64,000 nucleotides of DNA from Mallotus nudiflorus (Eukaryota; Streptophyta; Magnoliopsida; Malpighiales; Euphorbiaceae), in NCBI GenBank assembly GCA_947683625.1, contig CANTUR010000844.1:1-64000 (forward strand). The letters run 5' to 3'. A model generated the notes under the pieces. The model worked only from the letters and a program-made list of their open reading frames with translations. It ran no database searches and had not been told where the DNA came from. Both the position numbers and the translations under genes were made by a program. Of this stretch, positions 19,623-32,057 are shown one piece after another (the stretch's first letter is position 1; every line of letters begins with the position of its first letter).

Positions 19623-22600
19623 ATGGGGTTTATTGGCGGCGAAACGCAATTCACCGCCGGTGACAAGCCGGTGGTCGTCAGAGTTAAGAGAAAGTCGTGG
19701 CAGTCCCGGCTCGACGGCTTATGTGAGTTTTTCGGGTGTAAAGAACAAAGTTGAATATAGATGTAAATTGAAATTTTAATTTGATTTGATTTGATTTGAT
19801 ATAAATAGGGATTGAAATTAATCAGAGGCCATTGAAGCGACCGTTTTTGAATTTTAACAAGTTGTCAATCGATGATGATTACTCTAATCATGGAAAAGGT
19901 GTGATTTTTAGTGACAATTTGTAGCTCTGCTGGTAAAGGTTGCAGTTTTTTTCATTTCTTGAGCTGATGTGTTGTTGTTGCTGCTTCTGCTGCTGCATTT
20001 GATGCCACAGCAGTGGAGGAGTTGAAGACTAAGAAGGTTTTTGTGCAGCATGTTGAGACAGTTGATACATCAGAGACAACTGATGATTTTGTGCAATCGT
20101 TAATGGTCAGTAACTCGACAATTCGGTATAGATTGAATGCTTTCTGCTTTTGTTTGTTGTTACAAGATTTGGTTTAATTGCATAGGAATGTGTTGAATAA
20201 ACCCTTCTTTTTAACAGATGAATTGCTACTTGTGTTGCAGTTTAATTCAGCTGATGCAGTTAAAGATGAAGCAGGAACTGAAGAAGCGAACAGGACCTTC
20301 AAAAGGGACAGGGTAAGCGCTCTTGGTTCTCTCTCTCTCTTTTTGTGGACCTGAACAGTCCAATGAATATTGCTTCTTTTGTACTTATTGTGTCTAACAC
20401 GTCAAGTATTTCTGGCAACTTTGTATAGAAACAAGAGGAACTTTTGTCCAAGGGCAGGAAAGACCAAGAGGTAAGCATGGGTAAATTTGGATAGGTTTAC
20501 GTGATTAGTCTAAAATGTACTGTTTCATTTACATCAGCAGCAGTTGCCAGTTGACACATTATCTTCGTTCTTAAAAAAATTGATAAGTTTCTATATAATT
20601 GTTTCTCTCCTTCAAATCAATAGGTTTGGTTGCGATTCTTCTTTGAATAATGATTCTAAGCTTTTCATTGTCAATATGCTCTATTTCTATTTTGTTTCTT
20701 GGATCATAATATTTCTTACTTCTTAGTTAACTCATTATGGAATGATCTGCAAAAATTCTAGCGCGTAATTTCTCTTAAGCAACAAAAATGGAGCTGATGA
20801 GATTAAGGAAATGTTATGTTGAACACTTTATGCCTGCAATTCACTGTAAAACTTGGTACTCTTTGTATGTTTGACAAATCAAGACTTTCAGAAAGCTTGT
20901 AGTCTGAAGTTAACTCGGTTACAGCATTTTGGTGAGCTATGAGTAGTTATTTAGTGATAACTTTGAGGTTAGTTGAGCTAATTTAGCTCCAGGTTTAGTT
21001 AACTTACATAGACTCTTGTTCCCATGATCTCTGAGATAGAGTGCAGCTCCCATCTTACTTGGAGAAACTTCCTTATCAAACTGCAGAGAGAATGTTACGT
21101 GATTTAAATATGCTTGATGATAACTTGCATAGCCACTGTACCTTTTTGTTTATTTCAGATTATTTTGGGGATGAGAGCCTATATCATTTTTATTCTAGAT
21201 CTTCTGTTTTTTAGGATTGCATGAATATCTGTTTACCAATCCTTGGATTCTTGGAAAATTGCATAACATTATCTGGACGATAGTCCTAATGTTGGCATGA
21301 TTAAAGATGTTACTCTAATTACATGTATGCACTACTTTATTTCACTTCCTCATACCACCACCTCTCTTCTCTCTTCCCTTCATATTAGGCATTGGCTCAA
21401 AATGCTCGTTTTGAACAAATATGGAGAAGTCATAGGGGAAAAAAAGAACCATTGAAGGACATGTACCATTTTTATGATGTTGTTCGTGTTCATGATGAGG
21501 AAGGATCCAATGGCATGCAAGAGTGGGAGTAAGTTGTCATCAAGAAATTTCATTTGTCTCTACAATGTTCAAAACTCATTGAAAGTAATTCAATCATTAA
21601 GATTATATTGCAGAGCTGCATCTTTGGAGGATCAGAGGATCCTTAGAAGCCACTTGCCTATACCTAGAGAGTTTATACCAAGTGCTGTTGCAAAGATTGA
21701 ATCTGATATTTATGCATACTTGTCAGAGCAAGGTTATGAGTTAATGCCAAGGTCAATGGCAGATATTGAATCTGATATACATGCATACTTGTACAAGCAA
21801 GGTTGGTTTTTTTTTTTTCTCTGAATTCTGGTTTTAGAGTGTCGTTGCTTAATCATTGTGTTATTCCACAATTATAGTAGTTTTTGAATTTTTAGATTGC
21901 TGGGCATCATAGAGCAATTAAATTAACCTCAAGGTGCTCTCTTGTCCAGCAATATCATCTTTTGTTGGAATTATTAGTGGTAAATATTGTGTTAATTAGA
22001 TCATCCTGTTTTTAGTTGCATTTGTAGTTGCAGTTGACTATTAGTTCAGCCCTTTATCTTCTACTGTGTTTGGCTGTAAGTCTTCCTGATGTTTAATGGA
22101 ATCTTATTTCTTACATTTGACATACAGATGATTATGTGTATGACTACTATACTATAAAGAAAGACATGGATATTGGCGAGCAAGATGCTACAAGTTCATT
22201 CCCTGTGTAAGCATTCACATCTTGTATTTGTATGCAACTTTGAGGTGTTATCATTGTTATTGCATATGAGATGGATATTAGTTTCTAGCTGTAATTTTAA
22301 GATATATATTCACTTCAGGGTACAAGTGGAGGATAATGCTGATGACTTCTATGATGGGCCAGATCACGAATCAGAATGTGATAGCGATGATTCGAATGGT
22401 ATTATAAATTTTTCTGCTGTATCCTTAAATTGATCTTTCTTGACCTGTTTAAAAATGCATTTTCCTGTCCTTTTAATTCCCCTTTGATGGTTCTCAGCTG
22501 AAGCTCATCCACAAAATGATTATCCTGATGAACCTTCTGAAGATGAAACTGCAGCATCTACTGATGACGAAGAAGATGAAAAGGATGATGGTGCCAGCAT

Positions 22601-22817
22601 TAGACCAGAAGAAGAAGAAGAAGAAGAGACAGAGAACGCCAGCAGTGTATCTTCAGAATTTGAGGACTTGAGGCTTGGCTTGGCACAAGATACAGTCCCA
22701 TCAAACGATGATGAATTTTATAATAATGGCAATGATAATTTTGATTATATGGATATAAACAAAAATTTGCATGATATGAATATAAATGAAGATTTAAACG
22801 GAAATGAAAATTTTTGA
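19623..22817 (+). CDS. RDM4: RNA polymerase II/V assembly factor RDM4/DMS4 (IWR1-type)
   Basis: Ten exons join in frame to 400 codons plus stop: 19623-19722, 19809-19898, 20014-20105, 20241-20312, 20429-20470, 21389-21528, 21614-21801, 22128-22206, 22319-22398, 22498-22817. The N-terminus holds the conserved DKPVVVRVKRK block followed by WIEINQRPLKRP. The IWR1-like core is PLKDMYHFYDVVRV and, across a splice, DDYVYDYYT. The C-terminus is strongly acidic (an uninterrupted Glu run in exon 10). IWR1 proteins escort assembled RNA polymerase II into the nucleus. The Arabidopsis member is also needed for RNA-directed DNA methylation. The start is the first in-frame ATG. The model is somewhat longer than the Arabidopsis protein as I recall it, partly through a 23-residue internal duplication in exon 7. 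Confidence 0.9.
21690..21803 (+). repeat. 69-bp tandem duplication inside RDM4 exon 7
   Basis: The stretch beginning GCAAAGATTGAATCTGATAT at 21690 recurs from 21759 (GCAGATATTGAATCTGATAT) and runs into the exon's donor. The protein therefore reads IESDIYAYLSEQ and again IESDIHAYLYKQ, 23 residues apart. Both copies end in GCAAG|GTT, so the first copy retains a potential splice donor (21732/21733) exactly 69 bases, 23 codons, before the one used (21801/21802). Confidence 0.88.
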
Positions 22818-23638
22818 TTATCTTGTTGGTGGAATATGTTTCACAATCTCCCCTTTTTCTGGCTATTTCTTTCCATTCAGATGTAATCAATCCTAGAGAT
22901 TTTTTCTTTTGGCGTGAAGGTGACTTTGTGAAAATCCTACTTGTAAGGACGCTATGCTATTTCTCAAGTCTGTTCTACACCAATTTTTTCCATGAACTAA
23001 ATCAACTAGAGCAGATACTGATTTCCTTTTGCAGAGCTTTTAGAGATAGCACCCCCTTTCTAATTTTTTTTACTAGTCATTAAAGTGCCAGGACTAAATT
23101 AATTAATACATACACAATTCTTATTTCATGTAAATAATGTATAAATAATATTTTTTTGAAAAATTATAAATATGAAAAAATTATATAGCTTTTTTTATAT
23201 CATTGTGAAACATATTATATCATGAAATCAAATAAAAAACCCAACTACAAAAACCTATCATCAAATCAAACACAAATACAAATGCATGGAAGGAAGAAAT
23301 AGAAAACCTGTACTTATATCGCACTGCATTGCATGGCTTGCTTTCTTATTGTGTAAATAGACTGGAAATATTCAATGTGAAACTCTTTATATGTCCATGC
23401 TCTAAAATTGAAATAATTTCAAAAGTTTTCATGTTGACACATGAAGTCATGATTCTGCCTAGCGCAACAAAACTTGCTTCTTGTGATCATATTAAAGAAA
23501 ACAAAAACTTGTTACTATAAAATAGATTTCTTTCAGGAAGCAAAACCTGAATTTACATTGCATGCATCTCAAAAAAGAACCTATAATATATACTAACAGA
23601 TTGCCTAAATGCTCTTGCAGCTAACACACCACCTTGGA
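22818..23638. other. Intergenic, convergent RDM4 / kelch 3' ends
   Basis: AT-rich 3' UTR and spacer. The short open frames at 22814-23083 and 23329-23520 have no recognisable product. Nothing else was seen. Confidence 0.55.
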
Positions 23639-25762
23639 TCATAGAAGAGCAACACAAAAAGCACATCTCCTCCCAAACCCTTTGAGGTTGGTTGCTTTCC
23701 AGCCGTGGCTTTGCCTGTAACACTCCACCTGTACAGGAGAAGAAAACAATTGATGTATCCGAATACAAGCATGAAATGCCATAATAATATACATATTCTG
23801 GATGAGATGCATACTGTGTCTAATATTGTGCCATTGTCGTTCAGACCGCCAAGAACATAAATTGCATCTCTCAGCACAACAGCACCAAAATATCCCCTGG
23901 CTTCATTCATGGATCCTTCCGTCATCCATGATCCAACACGAGGGTCAAACACCTCTACCGTCGAAACCATCTTGTGTCCATCATAGCCACCCAAAGCATA
24001 TCTGCAGTCATAATTTTGTCGTATTTGTTTCCATAGATTGACAGGTTAATCTCTCTCTAACCAACAAAATATAAATAATAGATCATGAACTCACAATTTC
24101 TCGTTCAGAACAGCCAAGGAATGCCTTCCTCTTTTTGTTGCCATACTTTCAAGTCTTGTCCATGAATACTCTCTTGGATCAAATCTCTCAACTGAGCTGA
24201 AATATTATAAAAATAATCATGAGTTTTTTTTCTTTTTTTTTTTTTTTTTTTTTTTGGGTAAGATGACTGAGAGCAAAAATTGATCCCCACCGGAGCAAAT
24301 GGTATCAAACAATATTTTGGATGATTCAAACCACAAACAACAAATTGAAAACCTTATCCATCAAACATAAGAGAGGAAAGTAATGAAAGAAAAATGCGTC
24401 GTACTTTAAATAACCCTCTTCATTGTATCCTCCAACAACATAAAGTACGTTGCTTATTTCTGCTGCAGCAGGAGAACATCGCTGAAAGAACAATATAAAA
24501 ATCAAGCTAGTCAATAAAATATTAAGCAATGGATTAATGACATCGATTACTAGTAACAAAAATAACGTTAGGTGGTACCTTTTCGAGCATTGATTGAACA
24601 GGAACCCACTTTGCTGAATTTACATCCAACATTTCCACCTCTGAAAGATTTCCACCTCCATTTCTACCTCCAATAGCAAACATCTTGTTGTGTGATGAAA
24701 CACTTGCTGAAAGCCCTTTTTTCTGACTTAATGAAGGACGAGAAACCCACCGATCTCTTGTTTGGTCGTATGATTCAACTTCACATGCAAAAAATTGCAG
24801 CAATTTTGCATTGTGAGCAGCAGCATTATTGCTTTCAAAGAAAACAATACACCGGAAAAGATGAGAAGTCAGAAAGAAAAACAAGCATACCTGTGTCATA
24901 CCATGAATCACCATCCACACCGCCAAACACATACATTTCGCCATTTAAGTTTGCTGCTGAAGCATGTAAACGTGGAAAATTCATTGAAGAAAGAGGGTTT
25001 TTCAGATCTTGAAAAGGAGAATAGGAGTCTAAACCCGAGAGCTGCAAATAACCGTCATATCCTCCAGCTACAAGCAGCAATTCGCCGTTGTTTAGACGGT
25101 TTAATTCCAACATCTTGCATTTATCTTTCAGATGTTGTATTTCAGTTCTTGATTCAATCTGAATTGCCAATTCACCCCTAGGATTAGTTACACAAACAAG
25201 CAAGTGGACATAGAAATTCATAAAAATAAGAGAGAATATAAAAAACCATCTGCAACAACCTTTTAAAAATATAATAGATCAACTAGGAGGAGGAGAATCA
25301 TTGAACTTAAAACCTGAAAGAAAATGTTCCTTAACGTACCAGCTCCCGCTCAAAATAATTAATTTTGTGAGTATGCATCAACTGAGATCTCTTCAACTCT
25401 TCCATTTCCCTCAATAACTTGAAGGTTACATCACAAGGTAAAGGCTATTAGCTGAAGAGAAATTCGTATGTCATAAATGATTAAATATAAATGATAGCCT
25501 CAATTACCTTGGCTACTGTAAAATTGTTATCTGCATGTGCTTCCCTTGAATGTGCCACAGTACCTTCTTCGTGAATTTCCTCTGCTATAACTATATTTGC
25601 CCGGTCTTCATTCATAGATCTGCACTCAGTATCATGTTCTTTATCAAGCAAATCCCTGTCTATGGGATCACTTTCACTACTTTCAGTATCTTCCTCATCT
25701 ACAGGATCTTCCAAACAGTCAGATACTGGCAATTGCTCGAATTGCAAATTGTGCTGATCCAT
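23639..25762 (-). CDS. Kelch-repeat protein (NS1A-binding-protein-like), DCD domain absent
   Basis: Eight coding exons join in frame to 418 codons plus stop: 25762-25508, 25417-25340, 25158-24891, 24778-24579, 24481-24405, 24196-24095, 24001-23815, 23728-23639. Residues 1-85 are acidic and unstructured. Residues 86 to about 125 are a coiled coil (LLREMEELKRSQLMHTHKI, ESRTEIQHLKDKCKMLE). Five to six kelch repeats follow, with GGYDGY, VFGGVDG, AIGGRNG, VVGGYNEEG, ALGGYDG and VLGGLNDNG, forming a beta-propeller for protein binding. Plant relatives annotated as influenza NS1A-binding-protein homologues carry a DCD (development and cell death) domain before the coiled coil. None is encoded upstream; instead two DUF3615-like modules lie there. 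The frame is open further 5' to the acceptor at 25832/25831, so a longer N-terminus is possible. Confidence 0.78.
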
Positions 25763-25815
25763 ATTGCCAAAATTTAATGCTGAAGTTGAAGCCTTTGAAT
25801 CTTCAGTTTCCCTTC

Positions 25816-26926
25816 TTACATCAAAAGATTTCTAAACAATTATTTCCTATGCAAATATGATGAGTAGAAAGAATTATCATACTTAAATTTAAATAACATG
25901 AAATCCCAATATTAATAAGAAACAACATAGAGCCTTAATTCTCCTCTTCATAAGGGAAAAATTAAAATCCAAATGCATATAAGTTAAGGAACGCAATCAA
26001 AATCCCTAATTTTTAAACAATGTTAATGTTAAACAGAAGAGGGTCATAAATCTAATCAGAGACTTAAAAGGTAAAATACCTGGGGTGGTTGAGTGAGTGA
26101 TCCCATGATAGATTTACACGGCAAAATCTGCAATAATAAACTGCACAGAGAGAATGAGGCAAAACATAACAAATTATTAGGCATTGATTAGCTGCAACAG
26201 ATAATGGGTTGTAGTTGACCAAAAAACAAAGATTATTAAAATATGCAAACCAGCATTCCCAGGCTCCAGAATACAACACTTGCTCACTGTAAATCCGTCC
26301 ACGAAAAAGCTTAACTCAGCGAAAAACAGTTTTGAAGAGGGACCAGCACCAGAATCAGCATTTTTAGGCTTTGCTTTGAAGTTGATGTGATAAAAAAAGC
26401 CTGCTGCAAGCCAACCTTTGCAACTCAAAAGCTCTGCATCCTCGTACTGAGTCTCCTGAAAATTTTTATCAAGAATCAAACACTTAAACTGATGAAAAGT
26501 AACTATGAATACATACTAACTAGAAGAAGATGACTTATAAGCACATTAAGGGCAAAAATGCACTACAATAGGTAAAGAAACTTACATTCATCTGGTTATA
26601 GTAATTCAATGAAAGTTGATGAAGTTTGTCTTTACCATCTTCATATGACACCAATGGTTTCTTGAGTTTGCATGCCCTGGCCAAACAAAAATTATACAAG
26701 AAATCAAATAGATTGAGGAAAGGGAAAAAAAAAAAATCAAGAATTGGTTGGTGAAATACCTTTCAGAATATTCAGCTACTAAAGCTAGGAAGCCTTTGAC
26801 ACTTCAATTGCAAAAATGGGGTTAAATTAATAAATAAAGAAATGATGGAAAACCGATCGAGAACAATTGAACAAAGGGTGTTAAGAGTCTACACCTTGGA
26901 ACTTTCAGTAATCCTCCGAATTCCAT
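25816..26926 (-). CDS. DUF3615-like small protein, proximal copy
   Basis: Six exons join in frame to 148 codons plus stop: 26926-26895, 26801-26760, 26676-26586, 26455-26251, 26140-26080, 25831-25816. The core (LNYYNQMNETQYEDAELL, GFFYHINFKAKPKN, KLFFAEL, CCILEPGN) matches the pattern of the plant DUF3615/cystatin-like family: a tyrosine-rich helix, then a strand with HINF, then an FFAEL strand. The assignment is by eye and moderate. Function is unknown. The last exon (25831-25816) uses the same acceptor as the open 5' part of the first kelch exon but in another frame, stopping after NLLM. The distal copy at 27.0-28.2 kb has the same exon structure. Confidence 0.55.
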
Positions 26927-27039
26927 TATCCTAATATGACAGATCGAATTTAATCAAAAAAAAAAAAACATAATAATCAAACAAAATAAATCAAATAAGA
27001 GATTTAAAAGCTAATAGTAGAAAAGCAATTGAATTGAAC

Positions 27040-28150
27040 CTAAGACAAGCGAATCTTCAGTTTCCTTTCTTGCATCATAAGATTTCTAAACAATTATTTT
27101 CTATAAAAATATGATAAGTACAATGAATTATCATTCTTAAATTCGAAAAACACGAAATCCCAATATTAACAAACAACATAAAGTCCTAAATGATGAGCCT
27201 TTTCTCTCCTTCTTGAAGGGAAAAATCAAAATTCCTAATTTCTAAGCTATATTAATGCATATTAATTAAAGGAAGTAATAAAAACGCCTAATGTTAAAAC
27301 AATTAATGTATATTAGGCTCAAAATATTGTTGGATAAGTAGAGATTTAAAGGTAAAATACCTGGGATGATAGACATAAAAACCTTGGAATGTTTCTATTT
27401 GACAAATTTTGCAAGAAGTGACTACACAAAAACAACAGAATATGAGGCAAAACATAACAGATTATTTGCCATTGATTAACTGCAATAAATGATATGGGTT
27501 GTAATTGATCAAAACAAAGATTATTAAGATGTGCACACCAGCATTCGCGAGCTCCACAATACAGCAATACCTCACTCTTAATCCACCCAGAAAATCCCTT
27601 AACTCAGCGAAAAAAAGTTTTGGCTTGGGAGAAGCAGCAGCATCAGCATTTTTAGGCTTTGCCTTGAAGTTGATGTGAAAAAAAAGGCCAGCTGCAGACC
27701 AAGATCGGCAAGCCAAAAGCTCTGCATCTTCGTATTGAGTCCCCTGAAAAATTTTATTAAGAAACAAACACTTAAACTGATGAAAAGTAACAATGAATAC
27801 ATATAAAGAAACTTACTTGCATTGGCTAAAAAAACTTACATTTGCCTTGTTGTAGTAATTCATTGCAAGTTGATGAAGTTTGTCTTTACCATCTGCATAT
27901 GACACCAATGGTTTCTTGCGTTTGGTTACCCTGGTTTGCCAAAATGAGACAGAATGAGGAAGAGGAAACGGGAAAAAAATCAAGAATTGGTTGTTTAAAT
28001 ACCTTAGCTCGCAAGCAACTTCAATTGCAAAAATGAAGTTAAATTAAATTCATAAATAAATTAAAAAAAAATTATGAAAAACAGAAAACAATTGAACAAA
28101 AGGTGTTAAGGAGTGGACCTTGAATATTCCCCTTTTCCATAATAAGCCAT
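27040..28150 (-). pseudogene. DUF3615-like small protein, distal copy, probably broken
   Basis: Paralogue of the gene at 25816-26926. The core is well kept (ETIGVIC frame aside): MNYYNKAN before the splice, then TQYEDAELLACRSW, GLFFHINFKAKPKN, KLFFAELRDF, CCIVELANAG, CKICQIETFQGFYVYHP. The large exon (27743-27539) is exactly as long, 205 bases, as its twin. Exon 2 is shortened from 42 to 16 bases (about 28001-28016). This shifts the frame, so from the ATG at 28148-28150 the next exon hits a stop. A different start or exon could rescue it, so pseudogene status is an inference. The end at 27040 (TAG) is in a remnant of the kelch first exon. Confidence 0.5.
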
Positions 28151-28260
28151 TGTCCTGATATGGTACATCAAATTCAATCATGAGTTCAATCCAAAAAAAA
28201 AAAAAAATCTCAAAGAGAGAATAATAGAAGAGCAACAGAATTTCAACCTGAGCAAAGAGT

Positions 28261-31038
28261 TAATCACAATACTTAAATTACAAATACTGAAACGGAAATA
28301 CGGATATAGAAAACGACTTTAAATTGAAATATCCGTCTTCTATCTCCTTAATTGAATTATCTAATTAGTATAAACACGAAAAAATTGGAATAAAAATACA
28401 GAAAAATACCAACTACTTAAAGAGCTCGTGCAATACTTTTAGCAAATTATTCATCAAATACAACAGTAAATGCAGCATTTCAATTATACTCCATATCAAT
28501 ATTATGTAAAATTTACAAACAGCAACTCAATTAGGACTATGTCCAATGAAAATAATGAATACTTTGCAACTATGTCATTCGTTTGGTATCTCTCAAATTC
28601 AATTTTGGCTGCGCTATTTTTCTAGGTCTATGTATGATCGGAAAGAAAGGTAATTCAATTTCTCAAAATCGTTTTTTATATAATAGAGGAAAGGACAGAT
28701 AAAATTAAAATTGAGTAATTTAGTTATTTACTAATAAACAACAAATTGAATTAATTAAAATATAGTTTTAAATCAATACCAAATATATTTCCTATTTTAA
28801 ATAGGTTATTTTTAATAAAAAAAATTAAGTCATTAAGATATAATTCTAATTTAATTGAAAATTATTTTTTTATTTTAATTAGATTAGCTTTTATTTATCT
28901 CTAACAAAATTAATTGGATGAAAATTTTAACTGTAATTTTGTTGAAAATATCTCTTTTTTTTTTTTTACTTAGATTTGCTTGTATTTTATCTTAATATAA
29001 ATGGAATTAGATCAGTAGTACACTTTGAATCGAAAATTTTTAGTTAATTGTTGGAGAATTTTTTACAAGGTGTATTTGTTGTAATTTAATTTCCTTTTTT
29101 TTAATACTTTTTCCTATCTGTTCTTGATCAATGAGCTTCTTTTACAACAAAGAGAAAATACTGCAAGCTGTAAGACAAATAGTAATTTTTTACTATAATT
29201 AAATTTTAATTAATGGTAATTCCGAATTAATTTTTTACTTTGTAATCTACACCGAGGAGAAGAGCTATGATGAGAATTATGAGAATGATGACTTGATGTA
29301 GAATGAATAATATGAGATGTAATTAAATGTATATAAACCTCTAGAAATATAATTTTTTGTACTTGTAGAACTGTCTTGATTAATAAATAAATAGACTGTC
29401 TTTATAGAATAATCTTCATAATTAGAAATAAAATAGTTTCGTTTCTATTTGAGGATGTAGTCTTCTCTTTCGGGTATCAAATAAGATTAAAATTTTAAAA
29501 CTCAGTTAGTCGTAAGGAGCTCAGCTCATCCATACCCATGACAAAAGGTACATTGAAGATGTTCTAACCTAGGTCAAATATTATTTCCTTGAAGATATGA
29601 ATCAAAGGTTGAAACCTTAAAACACTAGGAGCATGAATTTAGCTCGCATTTTTGTTCAGTAGCATTCTTCACCTTTCAAAATTTTAGCATTTGAGCTGAA
29701 CACAGTAATACAATTCAAGATTAATTATATTCGGTAATTACATTGTACACTAATTTAAACTTATATATTTTCAAATATCCGGCTGTATATGACAAGTTTT
29801 TTTAGTTTTATTTGTTTTACGTTTTTTCTCTTCTCTATTTTTATTTTTCCTTTGCACTACTTTCTTCATTTTTTTCTCTCTTTATTTTCTTCTTCCTTCT
29901 GTTCTCTTTTATCTCTTCTCTCAAATGTAAAATTAGTGTCAGCAACCATTATTAATCAAGACCTTTTACATACAGACACATAAACTTTATAATTAAATTT
30001 TCTTTTTTATCTTATAAACCTCCATTTTTATTACTTTTTTTTTTTTATTAAAACCCATCATTTTACAATTGAATTGTCATGGATAGTGATGATTTCTACT
30101 TCTTCCTGTTTTGATTCTATTAGGTGTATTTTTGTTTTCAATTGTTATGTAACAAGAAAACAATCAGAAATGCCTTGAACTGGGAAGTCAACATCAGCAC
30201 CAACAAAAGATGAAGCTTGTTCTAAAAATTAAATTGGTTGAACTAAAACTACCTAGTTTTGCTATAAAATATATAATATTAAATTATAATTTATAATTTA
30301 AATCATGTTTTGTTAATAATAATTTAAATTAATATTATATTTATTTAATATTAAATCAATATCATATAATATTTACTTAATTTTATATTTATTTATTAAT
30401 TTAAATATAAATGACTTAATATTAATACTACTATCGATTTAAAATATAAATATGTATCTCTTCTATCAATCTATCAATTTAGGTTCGTTTCTCTATAATT
30501 TTTTTATTATAATTGATAATTAAAATTTTGTGTAGTATTATAGTTTGATTGTAAAATAAATTCCTTTAAATCATAAAAACATGTCAAAAGCTGAGCGAAA
30601 TCAAATGAAATTAATATTTTTTACTCAATCATAACTTGCAGAATGATTTAGTCTGTAATTTATACTGAAATCAAATATGATGATAAGCCTGTGTTGCTGA
30701 TAGAATTATGATGCGATTGTAGTAGTTTGGAAGATAAATAAAGGTATTAATTATACTAAAAACTATTCAAAAATAAAAATTATATATATATATATATATT
30801 ACAATTTTGTACAATTGTTTATCAATGTTATTTTTTCAATTGTTTAAAAATAGTTAAATCATTTCTGATTTATACAAATAATTTCCATTTTACATACAAA
30901 TAGTAAAATTTTACCTTCTTAATTTTTGCATCCTTATTTATGAAAGTAAAATAATACATGTTCATCTATGCAAATCAAAATCAAAATAAAGTACAGCTAA
31001 AGTGATAAAAAAAATAAAGTTATTGTAGAATAATAATA
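28261..31038. other. AT-rich intergenic region
   Basis: About 2.8 kb of very AT-rich DNA between the distal DUF3615-like copy and the Pack-MULE. It contains a pyrimidine-rich stretch (about 29800-29930) and a (TA)n run near 30780-30800. No gene, RNA or transposon end was recognised. The open frame at 29789-29983 is low in complexity and not supported. Confidence 0.55.
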
Positions 31039-31552
31039 AGAAAAAAGGTACAAATACACTCTTAAGATTTTGTCATAATCTCATATAAGCCCTTTATGTT
31101 TTCAAAGTATAAACACACTCTTATTATTTTGAAAATGACATATTTAGCTCACGGTATTAATTTTTACTATTATTAGTGTCTACTATGTCTAACAGATATA
31201 AAAAATATTAGATAAAAATATATTTTTGCCACTAACGTTTATACTAAGAAGCAAATTTACCTTTAAAAAAAATTATAAATATTTAAACACAATTTAAAAA
31301 AAATTATTTAAACTCATCATTAATAAAAATATTAAAGTACATTTTTTTTCGTCCTCATAAAATTTATAATGCTAATATGATATTAAAAAATTTTAACAAT
31401 TATGCAAATTTTTTTAAGTAAAAGTACATTTTTACCCCTAATATTTTGCCCATGAAGCACATATGTCCCGTTTCTTATTTTTAATCCAAATGTATTAGAT
31501 TTATGTTCAAAACATGTATTTAAGCCCCTCATGATGATATAGCATAAACGGC
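31039..31552 (+). repeat. Left TIR of the Pack-MULE
   Basis: The outer part pairs with 49455-49720 (shared blocks include TCTACTATGTCT, TTAACGTTTATA and ATTTAAACACAAATTT-like sequence). The inner part pairs with 33171-33521 (TTCTTATTTTTA, GTGTATTTAAGC-like and CATAAACGG). The match is imperfect, so the element is not recent. Confidence 0.78.
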
Positions 31553-32057
31553 AGTGAAGGGGCATTAACGAATGGTTGTGGACATGGCAAACCTTTGACC
31601 ATGTAAACTGATCCTCATCTTCGTTATAACCAACAAAAAACATTAAACCAAAAATAAAAACCTTCTTCACCCTTACCCAATTCAACCACGAGCACCCTCT
31701 ACCATCTAATCACCATTGGCGTCGCTGCAACCAGCTCCTCCTCTCACCGACGACAGAGTCACCAATATACATACCCTTGCTTGCTCGTTCACTAAGCCGA
31801 TGGCACCTCTTTCTCCATCGACGTCCTCTGCCATCTAACCATCACCACCACCGCCCAACCAACGTCCTCTGCTCAATCTTTTTCCCCTCATTAATCAGCT
31901 CCATAGCTGGCTGTAGATTAGATACTCTGACAAATGGATTTATCCATCTTGCATTATCCGTATAACAACAATCGATTCGAGGATTGATTCAAGAATGAAA
32001 TGAATCAGCTCTTAGTTCTTTCAAGCACGACATCAAGGAGAAAAAAAGGGTTGTCAC

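Larger units (their letters stand above)
25816..28260 (-). repeat. Tandem duplication of a ~1.2-kb unit
   Basis: The interval from about 25.80 to 27.01 kb and the interval from about 27.04 to 28.25 kb align in order: the start of the kelch first exon, the preceding intron, all DUF3615-like exons and the region around the ATG. The distal unit carries only the first 50 or so bases of the kelch exon (AAATCTTATGATG versus AAATCTTTTGATG). So the duplication happened after the DUF3615-like gene and the kelch gene were already adjacent. Confidence 0.75.

Noticed and set aside
23605..23994. Longer C-terminus of the kelch protein by reading through to 23605
   Set aside because: The frame crosses an intron (donor at 23814, acceptor at 23729). 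The spliced frame ends naturally at 23639 with a normal family C-terminus.
29789..29983. Phe/Ser-rich small protein
   Set aside because: Low-complexity pyrimidine tract; the composition alone explains the open frame.
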